A stretch of DNA of 64,000 nt from the NCBI GenBank assembly GCA_964523295.1, contig CAZGAH010000009.1, positions 1 through 64,000 of the forward strand. Reading direction: 5' to 3'. A program made the translations under genes and the position numbers. The DNA comes from CAZGAH01 sp964523295 (GTDB lineage: Bacteria; Desulfobacterota; Desulfovibrionia; Desulfovibrionales; Desulfovibrionaceae). Below, in pieces: positions 38,513 to 47,443 of the stretch. Position 1 is the stretch's first letter. Each line of letters opens with the position of its first letter. The notes beneath the pieces were generated by a model. The model searched no databases. It was not told the DNA's origin and saw nothing but the letters and a program-made list of their open reading frames with translations.

Positions 38513-40552
38513 GTGACCGACACTCGACCGACACGCCGCGGTACCAGCGCCCGACACTGGAAACAACCCAAACGCCGCCGCCTCGTCATTGCCGGTAGTG
38601 TTCTGGCACTGCTGGTCATCTCCGCGGCCCTGCTGCCCGGACTGCTCCGGGAAAGCCCGGATCCGACGCCCGAGGATCTGCGCGCGCTTGTCGAGGTATT
38701 CGGCGGAGAAATCGCCTTCGCGCCGCTGGAGGATTCCGGCGCCGAGCGCATGTCGCGCTATCTGACCATGCGTGACGGCGTTCGCGTGGCCGTGGACCTC
38801 TGGTTGCCCGAGAATCTGCCTTCGGGCAGACGTCTGCCCGCCGTCATTCAGCCCACGCGCTACTGGCGCAATTTCGATCTCCGCTGGCCTTTCAACGCTC
38901 TGATTGGCCCGCCGCTCGCCACGCGGATGCTGTGCCGTTTCGGCTACGCGCTGATCATTGTGGACGCCCGGGGTTCGGGCGCGTCGTTCGGGGTCTGGCC
39001 GTATCCCTGGTCAAAAGAGGAAATCGAGGACTACCGGGAAGTTCTCGACTGGGTCGTCGCCCAGCCCTGGTCCAACGGACGCGTTGCGGCCAGTGGCATC
39101 TCCTACAGCGGCACGGCGGCTGAGTTCATGGCCTCGCTCGGCCATCCGGCGCTCAAGGCGGTCCTGCCGCGATTCAGTCTGTACGACGCCTATGCCGAGA
39201 TCGCCTTTCCCGGCGGCGTGTACAATGAATGGTTCGTCAAGCATTGGAGCCTGTTCAACAGCCAGCTCGACGCCGGCGTCGTGCCCGATGACATCGGACT
39301 GCCTGGCAGGCTGCTGGTCCGGAGCGTAAGCCCGGTCCCGGCCGGACAATGGACCCGGCCGGGCGAAAGCAGCGGACAATCGGCCCTGAAGCAGGCCTTC
39401 GCGGAGCACCGGACCAACGGCGATATTCATCAGGCCGCGCGTGGCGCCGTATTCCGGGACGACGTCGCGCCGCAGCTTGGCATCACCATCGCCGAATTCA
39501 GTCCTCATACACGCCAGGCCATGACCGAGGCGGCCGGCGCCGCGTTCTACAGCTGGGGCGGCTGGTTCGACGGGGCCTATGCCGACGCGCTGCTCAAGCG
39601 CTTTGTCACCCTGCGCAACCCGCAACGGGCGGTCATCGGCCCGTGGAACCATGGCGCCGAGCAGCACGCCAGCCCGTATCAGGACCAGGACACCCCGGTA
39701 ACACCGCCGCACAAGGTGCAATGCCTGGAAGAAATCCGCTTCCTGGACCACTATCTCAAAGACCGCGGCCCGGCGCCGCAGCCAGGGGTCATCTACTACA
39801 CGCTGGGCGAGGAGCGCTGGAAGCACAGCCCGGTCTGGCCGCCGGCAGGCCAGCGCACGGTAACACTGTATATCGGCCCGGACCATTCCCTGGCCCACGA
39901 CCCGGCCGAGGCCGTTTCCGGCGACGCGGAACAGACGGCGCCGGCCTTCGACATCCTGGACGTCGATTACGCGATCGGGAGCGGCGTTCTCAATCGCTGG
40001 CGCACGCAGCTGTTGCGCAGCGACGTACGCATCCCTGATCGAAGCAGCTCCCATGCGCGGCAGGACAATGGTCGGGGGATGCTGGTGTACACCAGCGCCC
40101 CTCTGGATGCGGACATGGAGGTTACCGGACATCCGGTAGTGCAGCTCGTCATCGCGTCCACGGAAACGGACGGGGCATTCGTCCTCGCGCTGGAGGACGT
40201 GGACGAGCACGGTGTTGCCCGCTGCGTGACCGAGGGCGTATTCCGGGCACTGCATCGCAAACAGGCGGACACGGCGGACGCAGGCGTCGGCTTTGCCCCG
40301 CACCACTCTTTTTTACGCCAGGACGCCCTGCCCCTGGTGCCGGACGAGCCGGCCAGCCTCCGTTTCAGCCTGCTGCCTGTCTCGGTCCGTTTCAAGGCCG
40401 GGCACCGCATCCGTCTGGTCATTGCCGGACACGACAGCGACGCCTTTGCCCGGATCCCGAGCACCGGCACCCCACGCGTACGCGTCTACCGCACGCCGTC
40501 GCTGTGCTCGCAACTCGAACTGCCGGTTATACCGGATCGGAAACACCCCTGA
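38513..40552 (+). CDS. CocE/NonD family hydrolase (X-Pro dipeptidyl-peptidase-like), membrane-anchored
   Basis: An alpha/beta hydrolase of 679 residues with the nucleophile elbow GISYSGTAAEF and the oxyanion/entry motifs IQPTRYWRNFD and VDARGSGASFG. The C-terminal jelly-roll domain found in CocE-like acylases and Xaa-Pro peptidases is also present (TSAPLDADMEVTGHPVVQL). An N-terminal basic patch and one hydrophobic helix (residues about 25-46) suggest a membrane anchor facing the periplasm. GTG 38513 follows AGGAGG. It is divergent from the ligase operon. Substrate unknown. Confidence 0.85.
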   Translation: MTDTRPTRRGTSARHWKQPKRRRLVIAGSVLALLVISAALLPGLLRESPDPTPEDLRALVEVFGGEIAFAPLEDSGAERMSRYLTMRDGVRVAVDLWLPENLPSGRRLPAVIQPTRYWRNFDLRWPFNALIGPPLATRMLCRFGYALIIVDARGSGASFGVWPYPWSKEEIEDYREVLDWVVAQPWSNGRVAASGISYSGTAAEFMASLGHPALKAVLPRFSLYDAYAEIAFPGGVYNEWFVKHWSLFNSQLDAGVVPDDIGLPGRLLVRSVSPVPAGQWTRPGESSGQSALKQAFAEHRTNGDIHQAARGAVFRDDVAPQLGITIAEFSPHTRQAMTEAAGAAFYSWGGWFDGAYADALLKRFVTLRNPQRAVIGPWNHGAEQHASPYQDQDTPVTPPHKVQCLEEIRFLDHYLKDRGPAPQPGVIYYTLGEERWKHSPVWPPAGQRTVTLYIGPDHSLAHDPAEAVSGDAEQTAPAFDILDVDYAIGSGVLNRWRTQLLRSDVRIPDRSSSHARQDNGRGMLVYTSAPLDADMEVTGHPVVQLVIASTETDGAFVLALEDVDEHGVARCVTEGVFRALHRKQADTADAGVGFAPHHSFLRQDALPLVPDEPASLRFSLLPVSVRFKAGHRIRLVIAGHDSDAFARIPSTGTPRVRVYRTPSLCSQLELPVIPDRKHP

Positions 40553-40594
40553 CCCGGGCCTTCCGGAGATACGCGGTACGGACGGAGGCTTTGC

Positions 40595-42376
40595 TTATCG
40601 CGTTATCGGAAACCCTTTGGATTTCCAGGCGCTCAGATCGTTATCCAGCACGAGCACCCGGATATTGTCGTGGCCTTTGGCGGCAAAACGCGCCGCGACC
40701 TCCTCGTCATACAGACGACTGATATTTCGGCCGTAGATGACCAAGGGCTGCGCAAAATCGAGTTCACCGAATTTCATGCCATAGATAAAATCGAAGAGCG
40801 TGGAAGGAACGTTGACGGCGCCGGTAATATGTTCCTGATCGTAGAATTCGGCAGGTCGCGCGTCGATGAGCATGACCGAGTCGGAGGCCAGGGCTTGTCG
40901 GGCTTCTTGGAGCGCTATGGTCGGGGTGCGCTGGCTGAAGACAACGCGCGGGACCAGCTCCACGCCGGCCGGATTCGTAGCGTTGAAGACCAATCCGAGC
41001 AGCAGGCTGGCCACTGCGAGCCAGAAAAAATCCCAGAATCCGACACGATCGATCCGTTCGGCCTGGCGGCTGAGCATGGCCTTGACGTGCGCGCCTGCGC
41101 GTTCGAGCATTTCAATCTTGCCCCGGCTGAGGGTCAGCTCGTCGAGCGTGGCCTGCAATTCGGCATTGCGGCGTTCCAGATCGCGATTGAGCGCTTGTAT
41201 CATTTCAAAAGATCGTACGTTTTTCAGGAACACGAGAAAGTTGTTGACCAGCGTCAGCAGCACCTCGATTTCGGAGGGGGAGAACGAGGCCGTCGTGAGC
41301 CTGGGGCCAAGGCCGACGAGCCCGAGGCAATCGTCGTCCACGCGGCAAAGGATCGCCACCCTGGTGGACTCGGGAAACGCGGCATCCGCTCCCGCCTCGC
41401 TCGTCAGGCGTTCCAGAGGCACAAGCTGACTGCCGAGTTGCGTGAGTTTGTCGAAATCGCACACGCTCAGGCAGCGAAAAAGCAGATGCCTGGCCGCAGC
41501 CGCAGTGATATCGCCCTTGTTCCCATTGGCACCGCGACGGACGAAGCGGACGTTCTCATCATGCTGATCCAAAAAGAGCAGATAGCCGTTTTCCAGACAG
41601 AACGTGCCCATGAGCGCGAGAACGAAAGAATACATGAGACCGTTCGCGTCGGTGATCAGGGAAAGCTCGTGCGCTGTTTCGTATACGGTGTTGAGATAGA
41701 AAATGCGTTGATCCAGTTCCTTGCGGCTCTTCTCCGCGTCGTTCAGCGCCTTCGCCAGGTCGCGATGCTGCCGCTTGAGCTCCTGATAGAGCGTTTGAAC
41801 GGTCTGGCTGGCAAGGGCGCGGGCTACGGCCAGGCCGAGCGTATTCAAGAGGTTCGACAGCAGCTCAACGTCGTCATCGCCATAGCCGGTGTCCGTCAAC
41901 CGGGGGCCCAATCCGAAGAGTCCGCTCGCTTCGCCGGCGCTGAATCCGAGCATGATAGCCGTATGGACCGGGAATCCCGAGGCCGGGGGCAGGGCGTTGC
42001 GGACAATGAGTCGATCCAGGCCGGATTGTGCGACGAGTTCCCCGGCGCCTGTTTCCGCCATGGTTCCAAGCGTCTGCTGCAACCGCTCACGCTCGGCGGG
42101 ATCCAGCCCGCGCGTAGCGGAAAAGGCAGCTCGACCGCGGGCTTCGGGCATGAGAACGAAGCCCATCGTGGCTCCGACTGCGCCCATGGCCGTCAGAAGA
42201 AAGGCACCGAAGATTTCCTGCGGGTCGTTGTAGGTGTTCAGCTCGTGGCTGAGCTCATAGAGGATGCCGAGCTGAAAGACTTTCCGATCCAGTTCATGCT
42301 CACCGACACGATCGCGGGCGGGATCGGGCGCGGCGATTTCGTTGTTCGCCGTATTGACTCGGTGAGAAGAGGACAT
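40595..42376 (-). CDS. GAF-domain protein with C-terminal degenerate rhodanese domain
   Basis: About 593 residues. Two GAF-like domains (ending near GPRLTDTGYGDDDVELL and GPRLTTASFSPSEIEVL) are joined by coiled coil. A long helix (ALNRDLERRNAELQATLDEL), one membrane helix (FWDFFWLAVASLLLGLVF) and a C-terminal rhodanese domain (LIDARPAEFYDQEHITGAVNVP) follow. In the rhodanese active loop, VIYGRNISRLY, the catalytic cysteine is absent, so it is likely a binding module. It is the last gene of a four-gene signalling operon. ATG 42376 with GGAG is preferred over TTG 42388. Confidence 0.8.
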   Translation of the reverse strand: MSSSHRVNTANNEIAAPDPARDRVGEHELDRKVFQLGILYELSHELNTYNDPQEIFGAFLLTAMGAVGATMGFVLMPEARGRAAFSATRGLDPAERERLQQTLGTMAETGAGELVAQSGLDRLIVRNALPPASGFPVHTAIMLGFSAGEASGLFGLGPRLTDTGYGDDDVELLSNLLNTLGLAVARALASQTVQTLYQELKRQHRDLAKALNDAEKSRKELDQRIFYLNTVYETAHELSLITDANGLMYSFVLALMGTFCLENGYLLFLDQHDENVRFVRRGANGNKGDITAAAARHLLFRCLSVCDFDKLTQLGSQLVPLERLTSEAGADAAFPESTRVAILCRVDDDCLGLVGLGPRLTTASFSPSEIEVLLTLVNNFLVFLKNVRSFEMIQALNRDLERRNAELQATLDELTLSRGKIEMLERAGAHVKAMLSRQAERIDRVGFWDFFWLAVASLLLGLVFNATNPAGVELVPRVVFSQRTPTIALQEARQALASDSVMLIDARPAEFYDQEHITGAVNVPSTLFDFIYGMKFGELDFAQPLVIYGRNISRLYDEEVAARFAAKGHDNIRVLVLDNDLSAWKSKGFPITR

Positions 42377-42393
42377 GAGCTCCAGCAACGCTG

Positions 42394-43113
42394 TCAGGCC
42401 GAGCCGAAGCTGGCCATTGCGTTTTCGGTTGAGTCATAGAGTTTGGCAAAGCGGGTGATGCCGACGATGTCGAAGACCTTCTGGAAGTTGTCGGAAACGC
42501 CGGTGATGGCCACCTTCTGTCCTTTTTTTGCGCCTTCGAGCAACAGCTGCGTTAACAGCGCGATGCCGGCGCCATTGATGGTGGCATTCTCGTCGAAGCG
42601 CAGTACCACGTTATGCAGCTCCATGCCGATGATCCGGTTGTACGCCTCCTGCAACGAGGCCTCGGAACGGGCAGTGACATTGCCTTTGACGGACATGATG
42701 GCGATGTGGCCCTGGACATCGATGGAGACGGCGTTGCCGGACTGACGGGCATTGGCCAGGCGCTCCCGGGCGCGCTTGAGCGCAGCCTCCAGGGCGTCCT
42801 TCTGGATGGGCTTGTTGATGAAGTCCGTCGCGTTGAGATTCAAGGCCTTGACCGCCAGATCCATGTCGCCATGGCCGGTAACGACAATGACCTCGGTGGC
42901 CGAATCCACGGCCTTGATGCGTTTGAGCACCTCGATGCCGTCCAGACCGGGCATCTTGATGTCGGTCATGACGATTTCCGGGCGATGGGCCTTGAACAGC
43001 TCAACGCCCTGCGCGCCGTTTTCGGCGCTAAGGACGTCGTAGCCGTAAGCGCCCAGAAACAGCGCCAACATTTCCAATGTGGGACGTTCGTCGTCGATAA
43101 TGAGAATACGCAA
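42394..43113 (-). CDS. Response regulator with C-terminal STAS domain
   Basis: 239 residues. The receiver (LRILIIDDERPTLEML, phospho-acceptor in VMTDIKMPGLDG, conserved Lys in FINKPI) is followed by a STAS/anti-anti-sigma-like domain (GHIAIMSVKGNVTARSEASL, GAGIALLTQLLLEGAKKGQKV). There is no DNA-binding domain, so output is by protein contact. TTG 43113 is chosen as start because it opens the receiver and follows AGGAG that overlaps the kinase stop; the frame also runs further upstream into the kinase gene. Confidence 0.85.
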   Translation of the reverse strand: MRILIIDDERPTLEMLALFLGAYGYDVLSAENGAQGVELFKAHRPEIVMTDIKMPGLDGIEVLKRIKAVDSATEVIVVTGHGDMDLAVKALNLNATDFINKPIQKDALEAALKRARERLANARQSGNAVSIDVQGHIAIMSVKGNVTARSEASLQEAYNRIIGMELHNVVLRFDENATINGAGIALLTQLLLEGAKKGQKVAITGVSDNFQKVFDIVGITRFAKLYDSTENAMASFGSA

Positions 43114-43132
43114 GCGCTTTCCGACTCCTGTT

Positions 43133-44980
43133 TCAGGCCGCTGGGAAAGAAAGCGTGAAGGTCGTGCCTTTGCCCTGCTCGCTGGCCACCTTGATATCAC
43201 CTTGATAGTCCCGGACCATTCCGTAGGAAATAGCCAGGCCAAGGCCCATGCCCTTGCCGATTTCTTTGGTAGTGTAGAACGGCTCGAAAATTTTATCCAG
43301 CTTGGATTCCGGGATGCCGATGCCGGTATCGGTTACGCTGATGGCGACGCGACCGTTCAAGTTGAAGGTTTTTATGAAGATTTTCCGAGGTCTGCTACCG
43401 GATTCACCCTCTCGCATATTGATGGCGTCGCGGGCGTTGGTCACCAGATTGAAGAGCACCTGTTCGAGCCGGTTGCTGTGGGCGAGTATTTTCGGAAGAT
43501 TATCGCCAAGTTCGATATCGAGTTCGATATTTTCCAGCTTGAGCTGCTGGCCGAGGATGTTCAACACGCCCTTGAGGGGTTTGGAGATGTCGAACTTGTC
43601 CTTGGTCAGATCGGCCTTGCGACCGAACTCGCGCAGGGTGGTAATGATTTCGGCCGCACGATCCACCTGCTTACTGATCTCCTTGACCACCTTCCCCACC
43701 TGCTCCATGGGAGGAACACCGCCACGCTCGGCGAGCAGATTGAGGTACTCGGAGCCGATCTTGATGGCGTTGAGGGGCTGGTTGATTTCATGCGCGATGC
43801 CGGCGGACATCTCGCCCAGGGTCTTCATTTTGCTGGCCTGGATGAGCTGGGCGTCCTTTTCCACCATATCGGTGATGTCGTTGGTGGACACGATGATGGC
43901 CGGCTTGTCTTCGTAAATGGTGCCGCAGGCGTGAACATTGACGATAAAGGGTTCCCCTCCCTTGCGATAATGGATGGCCTTGGGAAAAAAAATACAGCGC
44001 GCCAGGCCTTCTTCCCCGCCGACGGAAAAGCTCTGCAACTGCTCGGTCGTAAACTCTTCGCTCAGCGCGTTGAAATTCATCCCGACAAGCTCCTTGCGGG
44101 AAAAACCGTAGGCATCGGCGGCGACCGGATTGGCGTCCAGAATGCCCAGGTTCCGGCAATCGAGAACAAAGATGGGATCGGGGCCCGAGTAGAAGAGCGA
44201 GCGGTATTTCTGTTGCGATTTCTGGAGTTCGTCGCGGTATTCCTTGATATGCCGGACCATGTTGCGGAACGAATCGGCCAGTTGCAGCACCTCCACCCCC
44301 GCGCTCGTATTGAACTCCACTTCGAATTCCAGCTTGTCGCGGCTGATCTCGTCGGCCATTTCCATCAGCCGGGCAATCGGCCGGGTAATATTCCGCGAAA
44401 GCCGGTCGCTGATGACGAACATGATCAATACGATTCCGGCGATGAAACCCAGAAATATAAACCGGAGCTTGGAGACGACGTTGTCGATATGCTCTTTGCT
44501 GATGCCCACGTGTACGCTGCCGATGTCGTAGATGCCCTCCTTCACCGGTACGGCGACATCGTAGGCCATTTCTCCCTGAAACTCGATGAGCCTGATGCTC
44601 TGGACCTCCCCGGGGGGAATCGGGTTTGCCTGCCGCAGAACGTGGGGGAAGGGCTGGATGAACGTGGAGGCCAGAACATTGCTGTCCGTGTCCGTGATAA
44701 AAATATAGGACACCAGTGCGCGACGCTCGCCGACCAGCGCGCTCTCGAACACCATGCCCGTAAGATTCTGTTTGTCCTTGGTGAGAATAAGCCCGGGCGC
44801 CCGGTCGGCGATCGACTGACCGATGCCCAGCCCACGGAATTCAAGCTCACGCGTCAGACTTGAAATAAGGATGTACCGTGCCACCAGCGCAATGCAGACG
44901 CTGACCAGAATGATAACCGCGACCGAAGAATAGAGTATCTTATTCTTCAGATTGAGCGTCCAGAACTGGGGAATGCGCAT
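43133..44980 (-). CDS. Membrane sensor histidine kinase (PAS-HisKA-HATPase)
   Basis: 615 residues. TM1 is near residues 16-38, followed by a periplasmic sensor region (about 40-170), TM2 (FIFLGFIAGIVLIMFVI) and HAMP. A PAS domain (YRSLFYSGPDPIFVLD) precedes the HisKA site GEMSAGIAHEINQPLNAI with the phospho-histidine. The HATPase holds NLVTNARDAI, DTGIGIP, FEPFYTTKEIGKGMGLGL and SEQGKGTTFTLSFP. ATG 44980 has AGGAG seven bases upstream. The gene sits between the binding lipoprotein and the receiver-STAS gene, which probably form one pathway. Confidence 0.93.
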   Translation of the reverse strand: MRIPQFWTLNLKNKILYSSVAVIILVSVCIALVARYILISSLTRELEFRGLGIGQSIADRAPGLILTKDKQNLTGMVFESALVGERRALVSYIFITDTDSNVLASTFIQPFPHVLRQANPIPPGEVQSIRLIEFQGEMAYDVAVPVKEGIYDIGSVHVGISKEHIDNVVSKLRFIFLGFIAGIVLIMFVISDRLSRNITRPIARLMEMADEISRDKLEFEVEFNTSAGVEVLQLADSFRNMVRHIKEYRDELQKSQQKYRSLFYSGPDPIFVLDCRNLGILDANPVAADAYGFSRKELVGMNFNALSEEFTTEQLQSFSVGGEEGLARCIFFPKAIHYRKGGEPFIVNVHACGTIYEDKPAIIVSTNDITDMVEKDAQLIQASKMKTLGEMSAGIAHEINQPLNAIKIGSEYLNLLAERGGVPPMEQVGKVVKEISKQVDRAAEIITTLREFGRKADLTKDKFDISKPLKGVLNILGQQLKLENIELDIELGDNLPKILAHSNRLEQVLFNLVTNARDAINMREGESGSRPRKIFIKTFNLNGRVAISVTDTGIGIPESKLDKIFEPFYTTKEIGKGMGLGLAISYGMVRDYQGDIKVASEQGKGTTFTLSFPAA

Positions 44981-44994
44981 TGTCAAACTCCTGC

Positions 44995-46236
44995 TCAGGG
45001 CGTCGCGGGCGGCGCGTGGCCATATCGCCGGGAGAGATCTTTCCAATCCGTCAGCAGCACCAGCTTGCCGGACTTGATTATGGTGAAATAGACCCGGTCC
45101 ATACCCTGATGGTCCTGGTCGCCGAAGCTGAGAATGGCGTCCTTACCCAGCGGATAGTCACGAATCGACTCGATGGCCTTGATGAACCCCTCCCGGGTGA
45201 GATCCTGACCCGCACGCTTGAGCCCCTCGCCGAGCACCAAAGCGTTGAAATAGCCCTCCAGACTTACGGAATTAGGCTTTTCGTCCGGAAAATACTGACG
45301 AAGACGCTCGACATAGCGGTCCACGTCCTTGAGCATGTCCCGGGCCTCGGGCAGTTCGGGCGGCGGAACGACCTGGCTGACGATGACGTCCTCGCCGTCC
45401 TGCCCCAGCAGCCGGGCAAGCTCCTCGACGCCGACGAACGACACGTTGTAAAAAATGAGATGACTTCTCCTGTTCTTCGCCAGCCTGATGAATTTTGCAC
45501 AGGGCTCGTAGGTGCCGATCATGATCACCGCCTGGGCGTCGGACTCCAGAACCTTTTCCAGCCCCTCCTCCACGTCCAGCGTACCCCGGGTGTAGGAACT
45601 CTTCGCCACGGGCGCCAGATTGTACTTCTTCAATCCCAGCTCCGCACCTCGCAGCCCGTCCAGTCCGTAGGCGTCGTACTGGTAAAACACCGCAATTTTT
45701 TTCAGGCCCATGTCTTCGACCAGGTGCTTCACCACCACGCCCGTCTCCTGATAATAGGAGGCCCGGACATTGATGATATAGGGATTGAACGGCTCGCGCA
45801 GAGCATTGGCGCCGGTGAACATGCCGATCAGCGGCACCTTGGCCCGCTCTACCAGGGGGATGATCTTGACGGTCGTCGGCGTGCCCACATAGCAGAACAG
45901 TGCGAACACGTTCTCGTCCACGAGCAGCTGCTGCGTATTGGCTACGCAGATGGTGGGATCATAGCCGTCGTCAAGCGCGATGAGCTTGATCCGGCGACCA
46001 TGAATGCCGCCGGTATCATTGACGTGGTTCAAATAGCATTGCGCGCCGCGCAGGGTCTGAATCCCCAGAAAACTCGCATGTCCGGTCAAGGCCAGCGACG
46101 AACCGATGCGCACCTCGGCGTCGCTGACGCCCGGCGTCGCCATGCTGGCGGCGTGCCGTTGCTCACCCGTCTCACAGGCGGTCAGCAATATGGCAACCCA
46201 GCCAAGAAGCAAAGGGAAAAGCACCCTGATTCCCAT
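44995..46236 (-). CDS. Periplasmic binding lipoprotein (branched-chain amino-acid type, Peripla_BP_6)
   Basis: 413 residues. A signal peptide and lipobox (VAILLTAC) are followed by a type I periplasmic binding fold, opening VRIGSSLALTGHASFLGIQTLRGAQCYLN with the GRRIKLIALDDGYDP strand-turn common to LivJ-like proteins. There is no ABC permease or ATPase nearby. It lies 14 bases upstream of the histidine kinase, so it probably presents a small ligand to the kinase periplasmic domain rather than feeding a transporter. ATG 46236 is chosen with AGGGG upstream. Confidence 0.85.
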   Translation of the reverse strand: MGIRVLFPLLLGWVAILLTACETGEQRHAASMATPGVSDAEVRIGSSLALTGHASFLGIQTLRGAQCYLNHVNDTGGIHGRRIKLIALDDGYDPTICVANTQQLLVDENVFALFCYVGTPTTVKIIPLVERAKVPLIGMFTGANALREPFNPYIINVRASYYQETGVVVKHLVEDMGLKKIAVFYQYDAYGLDGLRGAELGLKKYNLAPVAKSSYTRGTLDVEEGLEKVLESDAQAVIMIGTYEPCAKFIRLAKNRRSHLIFYNVSFVGVEELARLLGQDGEDVIVSQVVPPPELPEARDMLKDVDRYVERLRQYFPDEKPNSVSLEGYFNALVLGEGLKRAGQDLTREGFIKAIESIRDYPLGKDAILSFGDQDHQGMDRVYFTIIKSGKLVLLTDWKDLSRRYGHAPPATP

Positions 46237-46402
46237 CACCAGCCCCTTGTCCAAAACGTTTCGCCATGCCACCCGACCAGATTTCAGCAGACCGATTCCC
46301 ACCGTCCCTCATGACCGCGCCTGCGCGCGGGGAAAGGCGGCTCGACCGCCGCAGAAATCGCCACATAAACCGCAAAGTACGCCCGGCTGAAGACTTCGCC
46401 GC

Positions 46403-46714
46403 CTACGCGACCTTGTCTATCCAGGACAGCGCGGCCGCCACGGTCGGGAAACCGATCGTGCTGGTCAGGGCGATCACGGCGTGGCGTACTTCTTCAGGCG
46501 TGGCTCCGGCTTCGAGCGCGCGCCTGACATGGCTGAGCGTCGCCCCTTCCGAGCGCTGAGCAGCCGCGGCAGCCAGCTGGATCAGTTGCACGGTCTTGGC
46601 GTCCAACGGACCGGCAGCCTGCACGGCGCGCCCCAGATTCTCCACGGCTTGAATATAGTCGGGATGTTTTTCGAGCAACGACGCGTAATGCTTGGGCTTT
46701 TTATCTTCCGACAT
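46403..46714 (-). CDS. Carboxymuconolactone decarboxylase (CMD)-family protein without redox cysteines
   Basis: A 103-residue helical protein of the AhpD/CMD fold (AKTVQLIQLAAAAAQRSEGATLSHVRRALEAGATPEEVRHAV). The CxxC pair used by AhpD-type peroxidases is missing, with Arg-Ser-Glu-Gly in its place, so redox activity is unlikely. ATG 46714 has GGAG eight bases upstream; the frame is open to 46762. Function unknown. Confidence 0.82.
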   Translation of the reverse strand: MSEDKKPKHYASLLEKHPDYIQAVENLGRAVQAAGPLDAKTVQLIQLAAAAAQRSEGATLSHVRRALEAGATPEEVRHAVIALTSTIGFPTVAAALSWIDKVA

Positions 46715-46896
46715 GACGTTTTCTCCATCGTTTTTTTGCAGGTTCACCCGATCGCCAGCCAACGGAAACGGATAGCTGAGCGAATACGGTTATTATATCC
46801 TGAAAGTCGCTGCGTCAACAAGCTGAATTTTCCTGACTCCTGGTCTCCTGTGTGTCGTTGCCGGCTGCCAGGCCCTCAGGCCGCGTGGGAAGGTGG

Positions 46897-47388
46897 CTAC
46901 GGGCAACTCAGCAGCCGCAACTGATAGGCGGTGAGGTACCACATCAACAGCCCGGTGGGGCGGTCGAAATCCTTGATGTCCAGGCGGAGCAACCCGCCGT
47001 TTTCGATGTTCAGGGCGACCCTGGCGTTCGCGGCGACGCAGCGGGAAACCACTTCTCCCAGCAGGGGCAGATGGCTGACGATCAAGACACGGGGGCAGTC
47101 TTCGAAGCGATGCAAATATTCCAGCAGTGCCTGCGGCGCGGCCATGGGCTTGAGCGTATCGGTGCGGGCGATGTGCTTTTCCGGGTAGTCCAGGATGCGG
47201 GCGATGATGCCGGCGGTTTGCCACGCCCGGGTCTTCGGACTGGATACAATGGCGTCAAAGCTCAGACCCAGGCGGCGAATGCCGTTGGCGCACCATTCGA
47301 TCTGTTCGCAGCCCAACTGGCTCAAAGGCTGATCCGGATCAAGCTCCTTGGAGAGGCAGACCCCGTGCTGCATGGCGTAGAGTTCCAT
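46897..47388 (-). CDS. sixA: SixA-like phosphohistidine phosphatase
   Basis: A 163-residue histidine phosphatase. The catalytic RHG motif reads MQHG, with Gln for Arg, and the second histidine is in VSHLPLLGEVV. The conserved SSPKTRAWQTA motif supplies the phosphate-binding arginine. ATG 47388 follows AAGGAG. It is 55 bases downstream of recN on the same strand. Confidence 0.82.
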   Translation of the reverse strand: MELYAMQHGVCLSKELDPDQPLSQLGCEQIEWCANGIRRLGLSFDAIVSSPKTRAWQTAGIIARILDYPEKHIARTDTLKPMAAPQALLEYLHRFEDCPRVLIVSHLPLLGEVVSRCVAANARVALNIENGGLLRLDIKDFDRPTGLLMWYLTAYQLRLLSCP

Positions 47389-47443
47389 GGGCGGCTCCTT
47401 ATACGTGGTGAGGCCTCGGCGAAGAACGGTCCTCAGCCGGCCG

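Noticed and set aside
36781..38751. 159-codon N-terminal extension of the acyl ligase
   Set aside because: No family similarity; GGAGGG before ATG 38274 gives a normal-length ligase.
40670..44863. Long plus-strand open frames across the signalling operon
   Set aside because: Antisense shadows of GAF/rhodanese, receiver-STAS and kinase genes whose domain motifs are unmistakable on the minus strand.
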